From contig NC_045447.1 of NCBI RefSeq assembly GCF_002776525.5, forward strand, positions 22,579,643 to 22,643,642: a stretch of 64,000 nucleotides of DNA. Direction: 5' to 3'. This document shows positions 1 through 11,305 of the stretch, piece by piece. Within the stretch, counting starts at the first letter, position 1; each line of letters begins with the position of its first letter. This DNA comes from Piliocolobus tephrosceles. Its lineage: Eukaryota > Chordata > Mammalia > Primates > Cercopithecidae. Below the pieces are notes generated by a model that was not told where the DNA came from, ran no database searches, and worked only from the letters and a program-made list of their open reading frames with translations. A program made the position numbers and the translations under genes.

Positions 1-1
1 A

Positions 2-670
2 AACTGGATAAAGAGTCAAGACCCATCAGTCTGCTGTCTTCAGGAGACCCATCTCACATGCAGAGACATACATAGGCTCAAAATAAAAGGATGGAGGAAG
101 ATCTACCAAGCAAATGGAGAACAAAAAAAAGCAGGGGTTGCAATCCTAGTCTCTGATAAAACAGACTTTAAACCATCAAAGATCAAAAGAGACAAAGAAG
201 GCCATTACATAATGGTCAAGGGATCAATTCAACAGGAAGAGCTAACTATCCTAAATATATATGCACCCAATACAGGAGCACCCAGATTCATAAAGCAAGT
301 CCTTAGAGACTTACAAAGAGACTTAGACTCCCATACAATAATAATGGGAGACTTCAACACTCCACTGTCAACATTAGACAGATCAACAAGACAGAAAGTT
401 AACAAGGATATCCAGGAATTGAACTCATCTCTGCACCAAGCGGACCTAATAGACGTCTATAGAACTCTCCACCCCAAATCAACAGAATATACATTCTTCT
501 CAGCACCACATCGCACTTATTCCAAAATTGACCACATAATTGGAAGTAAAGCACTCCTTAGCAAATGTAAAAGAACAGAAATTATAACAAACTGTCTCTC
601 AGACCACAGTGCAATCAAAGTAGAACTCAGGACTAAGAAAATCAAAACCACTCAACTACATGGAAACTGA
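2..670 (+). pseudogene. L1 ORF2 endonuclease domain, frameshifted at its end
   Basis: This frame is open from the window edge to the TGA at 668-670 and encodes most of the apurinic/apyrimidinic-type endonuclease of L1 ORF2p, the nuclease that nicks target DNA to prime reverse transcription. Visible motifs are the catalytic glutamate in QETH (41-52), GDFN near 347-358, and the SDHS motif with catalytic Asp (602-604) and His (605-607). The frame goes wrong near 636-645. Compared with the usual L1 sequence about 4 bases seem to be missing there, after which translation runs out of frame to the stop at 668. The endonuclease core looks intact, but it is separated from the reverse transcriptase by this shift. 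Confidence 0.88.
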
Positions 671-3600
671 ACAACCTGCTCCTGAATGACTACTGGGTAC
701 ATAATGAAATGAAGGCAGAAATAAAGATGTTCTTTGAAAACAATGAGAACAAAGGTACAACATACCAGAATCTCTGGGACACATTTAAAGCAGTGTGTAG
801 AGGGAAATTTATAGCACTAAATGCCCACAAGAGAAAGCAAGAAAGATCTAAAATTGACACTCTAACATCACAATTAAAAGAACTAGAGAGGCAAGAGCAA
901 ACACATTCAAAAGCTAGCAGAAGGCAAGAAATAACTAAGATCAGAGCAGAACTGAAGGAGATAGAGACACAAAAAACCCTCCAAAAAATCAGTGAATCCA
1001 GGAGTTGGTTTTTTGAAAAGATCAACAAAATTGACAGACCACTAGCAAGACTAATAAAGAAGAAAAGAGAGAGGAATCAAATAGACACAATAACAAACGA
1101 TAAAGGGGATATCACCACCGACCCCACAGAAATACAAATTACCATCAGAGAATACTATAAACACCTCTACGCAAATCAACTAGAAAATCTAGAAGAAATG
1201 GATACTTTCCTGGACACTTACACTCTCCCAAGACTAAACCAGGAAGAAGTTGAATCCCTGAATAGACCAATAGCAGGCTCTGAAATTGAGGCAATAATTA
1301 ATAGCCTACCAACCAAAAAAAGTCTAGGATCAGATGGATTCACAGCTGAATTCTATCAGAGGTACAAGGAGGAGCTGGTACCATTCCTTCTGAAACTATT
1401 CCAATCAATTGAAAAAGAGGGAATCCTCCCTAACTCATTTTATGTGGCCAACATCATCCTGATACCAAAGCCTGGCAGAGACACAACAAAAAAAGAGAAT
1501 TTTAGACCAATCTCCCTGATGAACATCGATGCAAAAATCCTCAATAAAATCCTGGCAAACCGGATTCAGCAGCACATGAAAAAGCTTATCCACCATGATC
1601 AAGTGGGCTTCATCCCTGGGATGCAAGGCTGGTTCAACATTTGCAAATCAATCAACGTAATCCAGCATATAAACAGAACCAAAGACAGGAACCACATGAT
1701 TATCTCAATAGATGCAGAAAAGTCTTTTGACAAAATTCAACAGCCCTTCATCTTAAAAACACTCAATAAATTCAGTAATGATGGAACGTACCTCAAAATA
1801 ATAAGAGCTATTTATGACAAACCCACAGCTAATATCATACTGAATGGGCAAAAACTGGAAAAATTCCCTTTGAAAACTGGCACAAGACAGGGATGCCCTC
1901 TCTCACCACTCCTATTCAACATAGTGTTGGAAGTTCTGGCTAGGGCAATCAGGCAAGAGAAAGAAATCAAGGGTATTCAGTTAGGAAAAGAAGAAGTCAA
2001 ATTGTCCCTGTTTGCAGATGACATGATTGTATATTTAGAAAACCCCATCGTCTCAGCCCAAAATCTTCTTAAGCTGATAAGCAACTTCAGCAAAGTCTCA
2101 GGATACAAAATTAATGTGCAAAAATCACAAGCATTCTTATACACCAGTAACAGACAAACAGAGAGCCAAATCATGAATGAACTTCCATTCACAATTGCTT
2201 CAAAGAGAATAAAATACCTAGGAATCCAACTTACAAGGGATGTAAAGGACCTCTTCAAGGAGAACTACAAACCACTGCTCAGTGAAATCAAAGAGGACAC
2301 AAACAAATGGAAGAACATACCATGCTCATGGATAGGCAGAATCAATATTGTGAAAATGGCCATACTGCCCAAGGTAATTTATAGATTCAATGCCATCCCC
2401 ATCAAGCTACCAATGAGTTTCTTCACCGAATTGGAAAAAACTGCTTTAAAGTTCATATGGAACCAAAAAAGAGCCCGTATTGCCAAGACAATCCTAAGTC
2501 AAAAGGACAAAGCCGGAGGCGTCACGCTACCTGACTTCAAACTATACTACAAGGCTACAGTAACCAAAACAGCATGGTACTGGTACCAAAACAGAGATAT
2601 AGACCAATGGAACAGAACGGAGCCTTCAGAAATAATGCCACACATCTACAACCATCTGATCTTTGACAAACCTGACAAAAACAAGAAATGGGGAAAGGAT
2701 TCCCTATTTAATAAATGGTGCTGGGAAAATTGGCTAGCCATAAGTAGAAAGCTGAAACTGGATCCTTTCCTTACTCCTTATACGAAGATTAATTCAAGAT
2801 GGATTAGAGACTTAAATGTTAGACCTAATACCATAAAAACCCTAGAAGAAAATCTAGGTAGTACCATTCAGGACATAGGCACGGGCAAGGACTTCATGTC
2901 TAAAACACCAAAAGCAACGGCAGCAAAAGCCAAAATTGACAAATGGGATCTCATTAAACTAAAGAGCTTCTGCACAGCAAAAGAAACTACCATCAGAGTG
3001 AACAGGCAACCTACAGAATGGGAGAAAATTTTTGCAATCTACTCATCTGACAAAGGGCTCATTTCCAGAATCTACAAAGAACTCAAACAAATATACAAGA
3101 AAAAAACAAACAACCCCATCCAAAAGTGGGCAAAGGATATGAACAGACATTTCTCAAAAGAAGACATTCATACAGCCAACAGACACATGAAAAAATGCTC
3201 ATCATCACTGGCCATCAGAGAAATGCAAATCAAAACCACAATGAGATACCATCTCACACCAGTTAGAATGGCAATCATTAAAAAATCAGGAAACAATAGG
3301 TGTTGGAGAGGATGTGGAGAAATAGGAACACTTTTACACTGTTGGTGGGATTGTAAACTAGTTCAACCATTATGGAAAACAGTATGGCAATTCCTCAAGG
3401 ATCTAGAACTAGATGTACCATATGACCCAGCCATCCCACTCCTGGGTATATACCCAAAGGATTATAAATTATGCTGCTATAAGGACACATGCACACGTAT
3501 GTTTATTGCGGCACTATTCTCAATAGCGAGGACTTGGAATCAACCCAAATGTCCATCTGTGACAGACTGGATTGAGAAAATGTGGCACATATACACCATG

Positions 3601-3741
3601 GAATACTATGCAGCCATAAAAAAGGATGAGTTTGCGTCCTTTGTAGGGACATGGATGCAGCTGGAAACCATCATTCGTAGCAAACTATCACAAGAAGAGA
3701 AAACCAAACACCGCATGTTCTCACTCATAGGTGGGAACTGA
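640..3741 (+). pseudogene. L1 ORF2 reverse transcriptase and C-terminal domains (open after the frameshift)
   Basis: From the frameshift near 640 the correct ORF2 frame is open without a stop to TGA at 3739-3741; the first in-frame Met is at 709, giving 1010 residues. The reverse transcriptase active-site FADD is at 2011-2022, in a normal SLFADDMIVYLEN context. The C-terminal cysteine-histidine motif of pattern C-x3-C-x7-H-x4-C is complete at 3301-3354. The protein ends in IGGN, as expected for the family. Only the upstream 4-base loss visibly breaks ORF2 within the window. Whether ORF1 is intact cannot be seen. ORF2p is made in very low amounts and works in cis on its own RNA, so this copy is probably not autonomous. 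Confidence 0.9.
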
Positions 3742-3960
3742 ACAATGAGATCACTTGGACTCAGGAAGGGGAACATCACACACCGGGGCCGATCATGGGG
3801 AGGGGGAAGGGGGGAAGGATTGCATTGGGAGTTATACCTGACATAAATGATGAATTGATGGGTGCTGACGAGTTGATGGGTGCAGCACACCGACATGACA
3901 CAAGTATACATATGTAACAAACCTGCACGCTATGCACATGTACCCTAGAACTTAAAGTAT

Positions 3961-3966
3961 AATAAA
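3961..3966 (+). terminator. L1 polyadenylation signal
   Basis: AATAAA directly precedes the A-rich tail of the L1. Because the L1 is in the sense direction of the host gene, this signal is also a potential premature polyadenylation site for the host transcript. Confidence 0.75.
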
Positions 3967-4005
3967 AAATAATAATAATAAAATAAAAATAAAAAATAAA
4001 AAAAA

Positions 4006-4863
4006 GACAGAAAAATCCTGTTCTCATGAATTTTGTATTCAAGTGGGAGTGACAAACAAAATCAATAAATGTGATAAGTAAGTGAATTATATAATATATT
4101 AGAAGATTATAAACCTTGTGAAGGAAAAAATAAAGCTAGGTAAATGGTATTTGAAATGTAGCACCTGGGGTATAGTCAAAATTTAAAAAGGGAACTTCAT
4201 AGAAAAGGAGGTGAGGGAAGGAACTGGGGAAAAATTATTCCAGGCAGAGAGAGGAGGATGTGCACATTATTGGGAACATGCCAGAGGTTGAAGGTGAATC
4301 CCCCCACTAGATTGAACACAGTTATTTCTGTTTAGCCAAAAAATAGGAAATGCTGATGAGGATCATTAAGAATGGTTGTTCAATAATAACTATGTATTGT
4401 GCTGTTACCATTTGTTAAGACATGAGCTAAGGGCATCTTACCTACACTACAGAATCCTCCTAACAGCCCAGTGTGGCAGATGGAACTATGTTTATTTTAC
4501 TGACAAAGAAGCTAAGGCTGAAGGAGACCAAGTACTTACCCAATGTCACAAGCCTGCAAGCAGCAGAGATAACCTTTAAACAAAGGACTTTCTCCACTTA
4601 TTTGACCATGACCCTAAACTCTGCACCATATAGTTCCTTTGCAATCCTCGGATCCTACATTTACAAATTTTAAAAAGCCATAGCTATTCACTTAAGATTT
4701 CATTGAAGGTTCCCTATTTCCTCTATAAGTAACACTTTCTACTTAAATGAGGAAATATGTGCCAAGGGTTGGGTGGGAGGTGTTGCTCAAACTTAGAAAT
4801 AAAAAAGCTAAAGATAAAGGAGAACCATGCCATCATTAACGAGCAGGATCCTCTGACTCCATT
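4006..4863. other. Intronic sequence without a recognisable gene
   Basis: AT-rich non-coding sequence. Parts such as the CCAGGCAGAGAG stretch near 4240 resemble a common ancient mammalian repeat that I cannot name with confidence, and 4385-4590 resembles a decayed antisense MIR. The short open frames at 4376-4673 have no protein-like composition. Confidence 0.6.
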
Positions 4864-6766
4864 GGTTTTGGTTTTTCTGTTTGTTTGACATATAATTCAC
4901 ATACCATGAAATTCACCTTTTTAAGGCTACATTTCAGTAGATTTTATGTTATAGATATTAACAAAGTTGTGTAACCATCATAACTAATTCCAGAACATTT
5001 TCATCACCCCAAAAAGAAACTCTGTAACCCATTAACAGTCATTTCCATTGCCCCCTCCTCCCAACCCCTGGCAACCACTAATCTACTTTTTATCTCTAGG
5101 AATTTGCCTATTGTGGACAGTTCATATAAATGAAATCATACAATATATGTCCTTTGTGTCTGGATTCTTTCACTTAGCATGTTTTCAAGGCTCAGTGAAT
5201 ATTGTAGCTTGAATAAGGACTTCATTCCTTTTTATGGCAAGTAATATTCAGTTATTTAGATATGCCACTTTTCGTTTATTCATTCGTCAGTTTGGGGATA
5301 TTGGGTCATTTTTCACTTTTTGGCTGTTATGAATAATGTTGCTATGAACATTTTTATGCGAGTCTTTCTGTGGAGATACGTTTTCAGTTCTCTTGTTTAG
5401 ACAGCTTGAAACGGAATTGCTGGATCATATGATAACTCTGTGTGTAACTTTGAGAGGAACTACAAAACTCTTTTCCAGTGTGGCTGCACCATTCTGCATT
5501 CCCACCACCAATTTATGAGGATTCCGCTTTCTCCATATCCTTGCTAACAGTTGTTATTTTGTGTCTTTTTGACTATAGCTATTTTAGTGAGTATGAAGTG
5601 GTGTCTCATTGTGGTTTTTATTTGCATTCTCCTAATAACATGATGTCAAGCATATTTTCATGTGCTTATTAGCCATTTGGATATCTTTTTTAGAGAAATG
5701 TCTAAATCTTTTGTCCATTTTTAAACTGTGCTTTGTAAAGTGTTCAGTTGTAATGCTGCTTTATATATTCTAGATATTACACCTTTATGAGATATGAAAT
5801 CTGTAAACATTTTATCTAATTCTGTGAGTTGTCTTTTGACTTTCTTGATTGTGTTCTTTGAGGCACAAACATTTTAAATTTTGATAAAGTCCAATTTATG
5901 TATGTTTTTTGTTTGCTTATGCTTTTAATGTAATATCTAAGAAAACTACTGCCTAATCCAAGATCATAAAAATTTTCTCTTAAGTCTTCTTCTAACAGTT
6001 TTATAGTTTTAGCATTTACATTTAGGTCTCTAATGACCTATTTTAATTTTTGTGTATCGTGTGATATAAAGTGTGACCACTTTATTAACTTGACAGGGCT
6101 ACCCAAGTGTTCCATTTGATGAAGAGTCTTGTTACAGAGAGTATTCTGTTCCCACTGTATTTTCTTGGCACCCTCCTTGAAAAACAGTTGACCATAAACG
6201 TATGAGTTTATTTCTGGACTGTCAATTTTATTTCATTGATCTACATCTGTCCTCATACTAGTGTCTGACAGTCTTGACTACCATAGCTCTATAATAAATT
6301 TTGAAATCGGAATGTATAAGTACTCCAGCTTTGTTTTCTTTTTAAATATTGTTTTGGCTATTCTGGATGCCTTTCATTTCCATGTGAATTTTAGAAGCAG
6401 CTTGTCAATTTCTGTAAAACAAATTGTCAGATATTTTAATAGAGATTTTGAATCTACAGATAAATTTGGGAATATTTCCAGTTTAACAGTGTTAAGTCTT
6501 CCAATCCATGAACACAGGATGTCTTCACATTTATGCAGGCCTTCTTTAATTTCTTTGAATGATATTCTGTAGTTTTCAGTGTTCAAGTCTTATGCTTCTT
6601 TTGTTAAATTTATTTGTGTTTTTTTTTTATTCTGTAAATACAGTTTTTTAATACTGAACAAAGGAATGGTTTTCAAATTTTATTTTCTGATTGTTCATTG
6701 CTAGTAAATAGAAATACAATTGATTTTTGTATATTAATCTTGTAACCTGCTTGACTGAACTTATTT
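4864..6766 (-). mobile_element. Old L1M element (A), 3' segment, antisense
   Basis: Read on the minus strand this is the 3' end and ORF2 C-terminal half of an old L1. The plus strand shows the reverse complement of typical L1M 3' sequence (ACATATAATTCACATACCAT near 4890), then ORF2 text with many stops. A short minus-strand fragment at 6374-6586 still reads as the ORF2 segment containing CSWIGR and LLKFTWK. The element stops abruptly near 6766, where a younger L1 begins, and resumes near 9451. Confidence 0.85.
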
Positions 6767-8483
6767 TTTAATTAATTTTTTTATTTCAAATTTTTATGGG
6801 TACATAGTAGGTGTATGTATTTATGAGGTACATGAGATATTTTGATACAAGTATACAATGTGTAATAATCACATCAGAGTAAATGAGGTACCCATCACCT
6901 CAAGCATTTATTATTTCTTTGTGTTATGAACTTTTCAATTATGCTCTTTTATTTTTAAATATACAATAAATTGTTGTGACTGTAGTCACTCTCTTTTGCT
7001 ATCAAATACTAGATGTTATTCATTTTATCTAATTATATTTTTGTGCCTATTAACCAACCCCTTTTTTCCCCTTCTTTTCCACTGACCTACCCAGCCTCTG
7101 GTAACAACTATCATTCTATCCTCTAGCTCCATAAGTTCAATTTTTTTTGTTGTTTTTAATTTTTAGTTCTCACAAATGAGTGAGAACATGCAAAATTTGT
7201 CTTTCTGTGCCTAGGTTATTTCACTTAACATAACGTCTTCCAGTTCCATCCATGTTGTTTCTAATGGTAGGAGGATCTCTCTCTCCCTTTTTTTTTTTTT
7301 TTTTTTTTGGCTGAATACCACTCCCTTGTGTATATGTACCACATTTTCTTTATCCATTAGTCTGTTGATGGACACAGGTTGTTTCCACATCTTGGCTATT
7401 ATGAATAGTGCTGAAATAAACATGGAGTACAAATATCTCTTCAATATACTGATTTCCTTTCTTTTGGGTATATACCTTTCCTTGGATAGCTGGATTGTAT
7501 GGTAGTTCTATCTTTAGTGTTTTGAGGAGCCTCCATGTTGTTCTCCATAGTGTCACATTAATTTACATTTCCACCAATAACATATGAGGGTTTCCCTTTC
7601 TCCACATCTTTGCCAGCATTTGTTATTGCCTGACTTTTGGATAAAAGCCATTTTAACTGGGGTGAGATGACATCTCATTGTAGTTTTGATTTGCATTTCT
7701 CTGATGATCAATGATGTTGAGCACTTACTTATATACCTGTTTCCATTTGTATGTCTTCTTTTGAGAAATGTCTATTCAGATCTTTTGCCCATTTTTAAAT
7801 GGGGTTATTAGAATCTTTTTCCTATTGAGTTGTTTGAGCTGCTTATATATTCTGGTTGTTAATCCCTTGTCAGATGGGTAGCTAACAAATATTTTCTCCC
7901 ATTCTGTGGTCTGTCTTTTCACCTTATTGATTGTTTCCTTTGCTATGCAGTTTTCACTTGATATCATCCCATTTGTTCATTTTTTTCTTTGGTTGCCTGT
8001 ACTTTTGGGCTATTACTCAAGAAATCTTTACCCAGACCAATGTCCTGGAGTTTCCCCAAAGTTTTCTTGTAGTAGTTTCATAATATGAGGTCTTAGATGT
8101 AACTCTTTAAATTATTTTGATTTGATTTTTGCATATGGCAAAAGATAGCACTTTGATATATGGATACCCAGTTTTCTCAGCACCATTTACTGAAGAGACT
8201 GATCTCTCCCAATGTGTGTTCTTGGCACCTTTGTTGAAAATGAGTTAACTGTGGATGTGTGGATTTATTTCTGAGTTCTGTATTCTGTTCTGTTGGTATA
8301 TGTGTCTGTTTTTATGACAGTGCCATGCTCTTTTGGTTACTATAGCTCTGCAGTATAATCTGAAGTTAGGTCATGTGATTCCTCCAGTTTTGTTCTCTCT
8401 GCTCAGTATAGCTTTGTCTGTTTTGGGTCTTTTGTGGTTTCACAGGAATTTTAGGATTTTTTTTCTATTTATCTGAAGAATGT
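6767..8483 (-). mobile_element. Younger L1 (B; L1PB/L1MA-like) inserted in L1 A, 3' part
   Basis: A T-rich start near 6767, then the reverse complement of a primate-age L1 3' UTR (ATGGGTACATAGTAGGTGTA near 6797) and ORF2. Minus-strand fragments at 7211-7556 and 7776-7967 still carry ORF2-like text such as EWEKIF and SDKGL, interrupted by stops. The subfamily is a guess from the 3' UTR; the orientation and nesting are clear. Confidence 0.82.
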
Positions 8484-8834
8484 TGGTATGGCTTGGTCAT
8501 TTCCCTACCCAGATCTCGTCTTGAATTTCCACGTATTGTAGGAAGGACCCAGTGGGAGACAATTGAATCATGGGGGAAATTCTTTCCTGTGCTATTCTCA
8601 TGACAGTGAATAAGTCTCACAAGATCTGATCATTTTATAAAGAGAGATTTCCCTGCATGAGTTCTGCTCTCTCTTTGCCTGCTGCCATCCATGTAAGATG
8701 TGACTTGCTCCTCCTTGCCTTCTGCCATGATTGTGAAGCCTCTCCAGCCATGTGGAACTGTAAGTCCATGAAACCTCTTTTTCTTCCCAGTCTCAGATAT
8801 GTCCTTATCAGCAGCATGAAAATTGACTAATACA
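8484..8834 (+). mobile_element. Solo LTR of an ERVL-MaLR element (MST/THE1 type)
   Basis: A 351-bp LTR that begins TGGTATGG and ends TAATACA, flanked by a perfect 5-bp duplication AATGT (8479-8483 and 8835-8839). Internal landmarks are GAATCATGGGGG, AATAAGTCTCACAAGATCTG and the polyadenylation area near the end. Removing it rejoins the surrounding L1 B sequence without a gap (GAAGAATGTCATTGG). No internal retroviral sequence remains, so it is a recombined solo LTR. Its promoter and polyadenylation functions are presumably decayed. Confidence 0.92.
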
Positions 8835-9450
8835 AATGTCATTGGTATTTTGATAGGGATTGCATTGACTCTATAGATTGCTTTGGGTAGTATGGACATT
8901 TTATTTATCCTTTCAATCCATGAACATGGAATATCTTTCCTATTTTTGTGTGTCCTCGTCAACTTCTGCCTCAACGTTTTATTTTTATTTGTAGCAATCT
9001 TTCACCTCTTCGGTTACGTTTATTCCATTTTATTTGTAGCTATTTTAAATGGGATTCCTTTCTTCATTTCTTTTTCAGATTGTTCATTATTGGCATGTAG
9101 AAATGCTACTTATTTTGTATGTTGATTTTGTATCCTACAACTTTGCCGATTTTGTCAGTTCTAATATTTTTTTCCTTGGTGGAATCTTAGGTATCTTCAA
9201 GTATAAGATCATATCATCTACAAATAAGGATAACTTAACTTCCTTTTTTCCAATTGGGATGCCCATTATTTCTTTCTCTTGTCTGATTTCTCTAGCTGGG
9301 CTTCTAGTACCACGTTGAGTAACAGTGATGAAAGTGGGCATCATTTTCTTGTTCCAGATCTTAAAGGAAAGGCTTTTTGGTTTTCCCTGTTTGGTATAAT
9401 ACTAGCTGTGGGTCTATTGTATATAGCTTTTATTGTGTTGAAGTATGAAC
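8835..9450 (-). mobile_element. Younger L1 (B), 5'-ward remainder
   Basis: Continuation of L1 B beyond the solo LTR. The minus strand at 9135-9344 retains ORF2 text around the reverse transcriptase active site (a FVDDMILYL variant of the FADD motif) with frame breaks. It ends near 9450, where sequence typical of L1 A resumes; the exact junction is blurred by a T run. Confidence 0.8.
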
Positions 9451-9545
9451 TTTTTTTTTATATCTAATATTTTATGGACTCCTTTTTATTTTCCATATAT
9501 AAGATTATGTCTCTACAAAAATAGATTGTAGTACCTTTATTTTTC
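9451..9545 (-). mobile_element. Old L1M (A), middle segment
   Basis: The sequence repeats the ORF2 region just read in L1 B (TATAAGATTATGTC near 9498 against TATAAGATCATATC near 9202). It therefore belongs to a different copy, and its position fits the continuation of L1 A interrupted at 6766. It is interrupted again at the duplication TTATCTGGATGC. Confidence 0.75.
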
Positions 9546-9557
9546 TTATCTGGATGC
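9546..9557. repeat. Target-site duplication of the L1PA/transduction insertion, left copy
   Basis: TTATCTGGATGC, identical to 10934-10945. Together the pair bounds everything between 9558 and 10933 as one retrotransposition product, oriented on the minus strand with its poly-T at 9559-9575. Confidence 0.8.
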
Positions 9558-9911
9558 CTTTTTTTTTTTTTTTTTAGATTTTAAGGATGGCTTGGGCCTT
9601 TTTTATTGTCACTGTTAAAGTAAACTCAGTTTATCAGCAGTAGTATTTTTAGAGAATTTTCCAAATCACCTTTTTCTTCAATCTTAGAAGAGATTATTGA
9701 CATCTTTTCAAAATTATGTAGTCGTTGGTCGTTTTGCTCGAATAATATATTTGGAAGTGATATGAGAATAGTCTCATGTTTATATTGTTGCTTTTCTTTT
9801 TTTTTTTTTTGGACACTAGTATTAAACTGAAAATTTAATAATCTTACAACTTAAATAATTTGTAGTAAAGAAAATGTCACATGGGTTTTAAATGAGCAAT
9901 TAACTATTACT
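9558..9911 (-). other. Probable L1 3'-transduced flanking sequence with terminal poly-T
   Basis: Non-L1 sequence lying between a 17-base poly-T (9559-9575) and the Alu duplication at 9912. In minus-strand reading it follows the L1PA 3' end and poly-A and then ends in its own poly-A, the arrangement expected when L1 transcription reads through its weak signal into downstream DNA. A second poly-T run at 9798-9811 could mark another event. I do not recognise the sequence itself. Confidence 0.6.
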
Positions 9912-9921
9912 TCCTACCATA

Positions 9922-10273
9922 AACTGTTTTTTGTTTTTTTGGAGTTTTTTTTGTTTTTTGTTTTTTGTTTTTGTTTTTTGTTTTTTTTTTTGAGATGGAA
10001 TCGCACTCTGTCACCCAGGCTGGAGGGCAGTGGCGCAATTTAGGCTCACTGCAACCTGTGCCTCCCAGGTTCAAGTGATTCTCCTGCCTCAGCCTCCTGA
10101 GTAGCTGGGATTACAGACATGTGTCACTATGCCCAGCTAATTTTTGTGTTTTTAGTAGAGACAGGGTTTCATCATGTTGGCCAGGCTGGTCTCGAACTCC
10201 TGACCTCAGGTGATTCACCCGCCTTGGCCTCCCAAAGTGCTGGGATTACGGGTGTGAGCCACTGTGCCAGGCC
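9922..10273 (-). mobile_element. Alu (AluS-like) inside the transduced segment
   Basis: A (TTTTTG)-rich tail region 9922-9990, then a full dimeric Alu in reverse orientation ending in AGGCC at 10273. A 10-bp duplication TCCTACCATA flanks it (9912-9921 and 10274-10283), showing that it inserted as a separate event into the sequence downstream of the L1PA. Confidence 0.92.
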
Positions 10274-10285
10274 TCCTACCATACA

Positions 10286-10933
10286 TTTTTTTTTTTTTTT
10301 TTAATACTTTAAGTTCTAGGGTACATGTGCACAACGTGCAGTTTTGTTACATATGCATACATGTGCCATGTTGGTGTGCTGCACCCATTAACTTGTCATT
10401 TACATTAGGTATAACTCCTAATTCTATCCCTCCATGCTCTCGCCACCCCACAACAGGCCCCAGTGTATGATGTTCCCCACCCTGTGACCAAGTGTTCTTG
10501 TTGTTCAATTCCCACCTATGAGTGAGAACATGCAGTGTTTGGTTTTCTGTCCTTGCGATAGTTTACTGAGGATGGTGGTTTCCAGCTTCATCCATGTCCC
10601 TACAAAGGACATGAACTCATCCTTTTTTATGGCTGCATAGTATTCCATGGTGTATATGTGCCACATTTTCTTAATCCAGTGTATCATTGATGGACATTTG
10701 GGTTAGTTCCAAGTCTTTGCTATTGTGAATAGTGCCACAATAAACATATGTGTGCATGTGTCTTTATAGCAGCATGATTTATAATCCTTTGGGTATATAC
10801 CCAGTAGTGGGATGGGTGGGTCAAATAGTATTTCTAGTTCTAGATCCTTGAGGAGTTGCCACACTGTCTTCCACAACGGCTGAACTAGTTTACAGTCCCA
10901 ACAACAATATAAAAGTGTTCCTATTTCTCCACA
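10286..10933 (-). mobile_element. 5'-truncated L1PA, antisense
   Basis: Poly-T 10286-10302, then the reverse complement of a primate L1PA 3' UTR and the last part of ORF2. The minus strand still reads the final ORF2 residues up to IGGN (10505-10687). The element is truncated at 10933 within TATTTCTCCACA, directly followed by the target duplication. It is clearly older than the L1 at 1-4005. Confidence 0.9.
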
Positions 10934-11305
10934 TTATCTGGATGCTTTTTTTTTCCTTGCTGAATTGTCCTGTCTAGAACCTTCAGTACAATGTAGAATA
11001 GAAATGGTAAAAATAGATATCTCTATTGTCTATTTCTACTTTGATATCTCTATTATCAAATTCTACTTTGTCAAAGAGTATAGTCTTTTTTATAGTTGTC
11101 CAGTTTGGTTAGTATTGTGTTGTATCTATACAAGGGATGTTGGATTTCTTATGGTTTTAATCAGACAAATTCTATAAGGATAACACTACCTTATAGAATT
11201 TGTTTTTGGTGTTCCCTCTTCCTTTGTCTTGGTGGAAGAGCTTACAGAAGATTGGCACTAACTGGAGTTAATATTTGCTATCATTCACCAGTGAAGACAT
11301 CTGGT
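10934..11305 (-). mobile_element. Target-site duplication (right copy) and old L1M (A), 5'-ward segment
   Basis: 10934-10945 repeats TTATCTGGATGC; L1 A then continues as reverse-complement ORF2 text (for example GGAAGAGCTTACAGAAGATT near 11234 and TTCACCAGTGAAG near 11284). The stretch near 11010-11065 contains a short duplicated ATATCTCTATT motif. The L1 signal is lost near 11305. Confidence 0.78.

Larger units (their letters stand above)
1..4005 (+). mobile_element. Young LINE-1, Old World monkey L1PA-type lineage; ORF2, 3' UTR and poly-A tail (5' end outside window)
   Basis: The element enters at the left edge inside the endonuclease part of ORF2 and continues through the ORF2 stop at 3739-3741, a G-rich 3' UTR (about 3742-3960), an AATAAA at 3961 and an A-rich tail of AATAAT/AAATA repeats ending at 4005. 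ORF1 and the 5' UTR would lie upstream of the window. The 3' UTR reads GAGATCACTTGG where ape L1s usually have GAGAACACATGG, which I associate with cercopithecoid-specific L1 subfamilies. The nearly open ORF2 indicates a recent insertion. It lies in the same orientation as the astrotactin gene, inside what appears to be an upstream intron. The target-site duplication cannot be checked because the 5' end is missing. Confidence 0.93.

Noticed and set aside
690..2258. Minus-strand open frames within the L1
   Set aside because: Shadows of the A-rich ORF2 coding strand.
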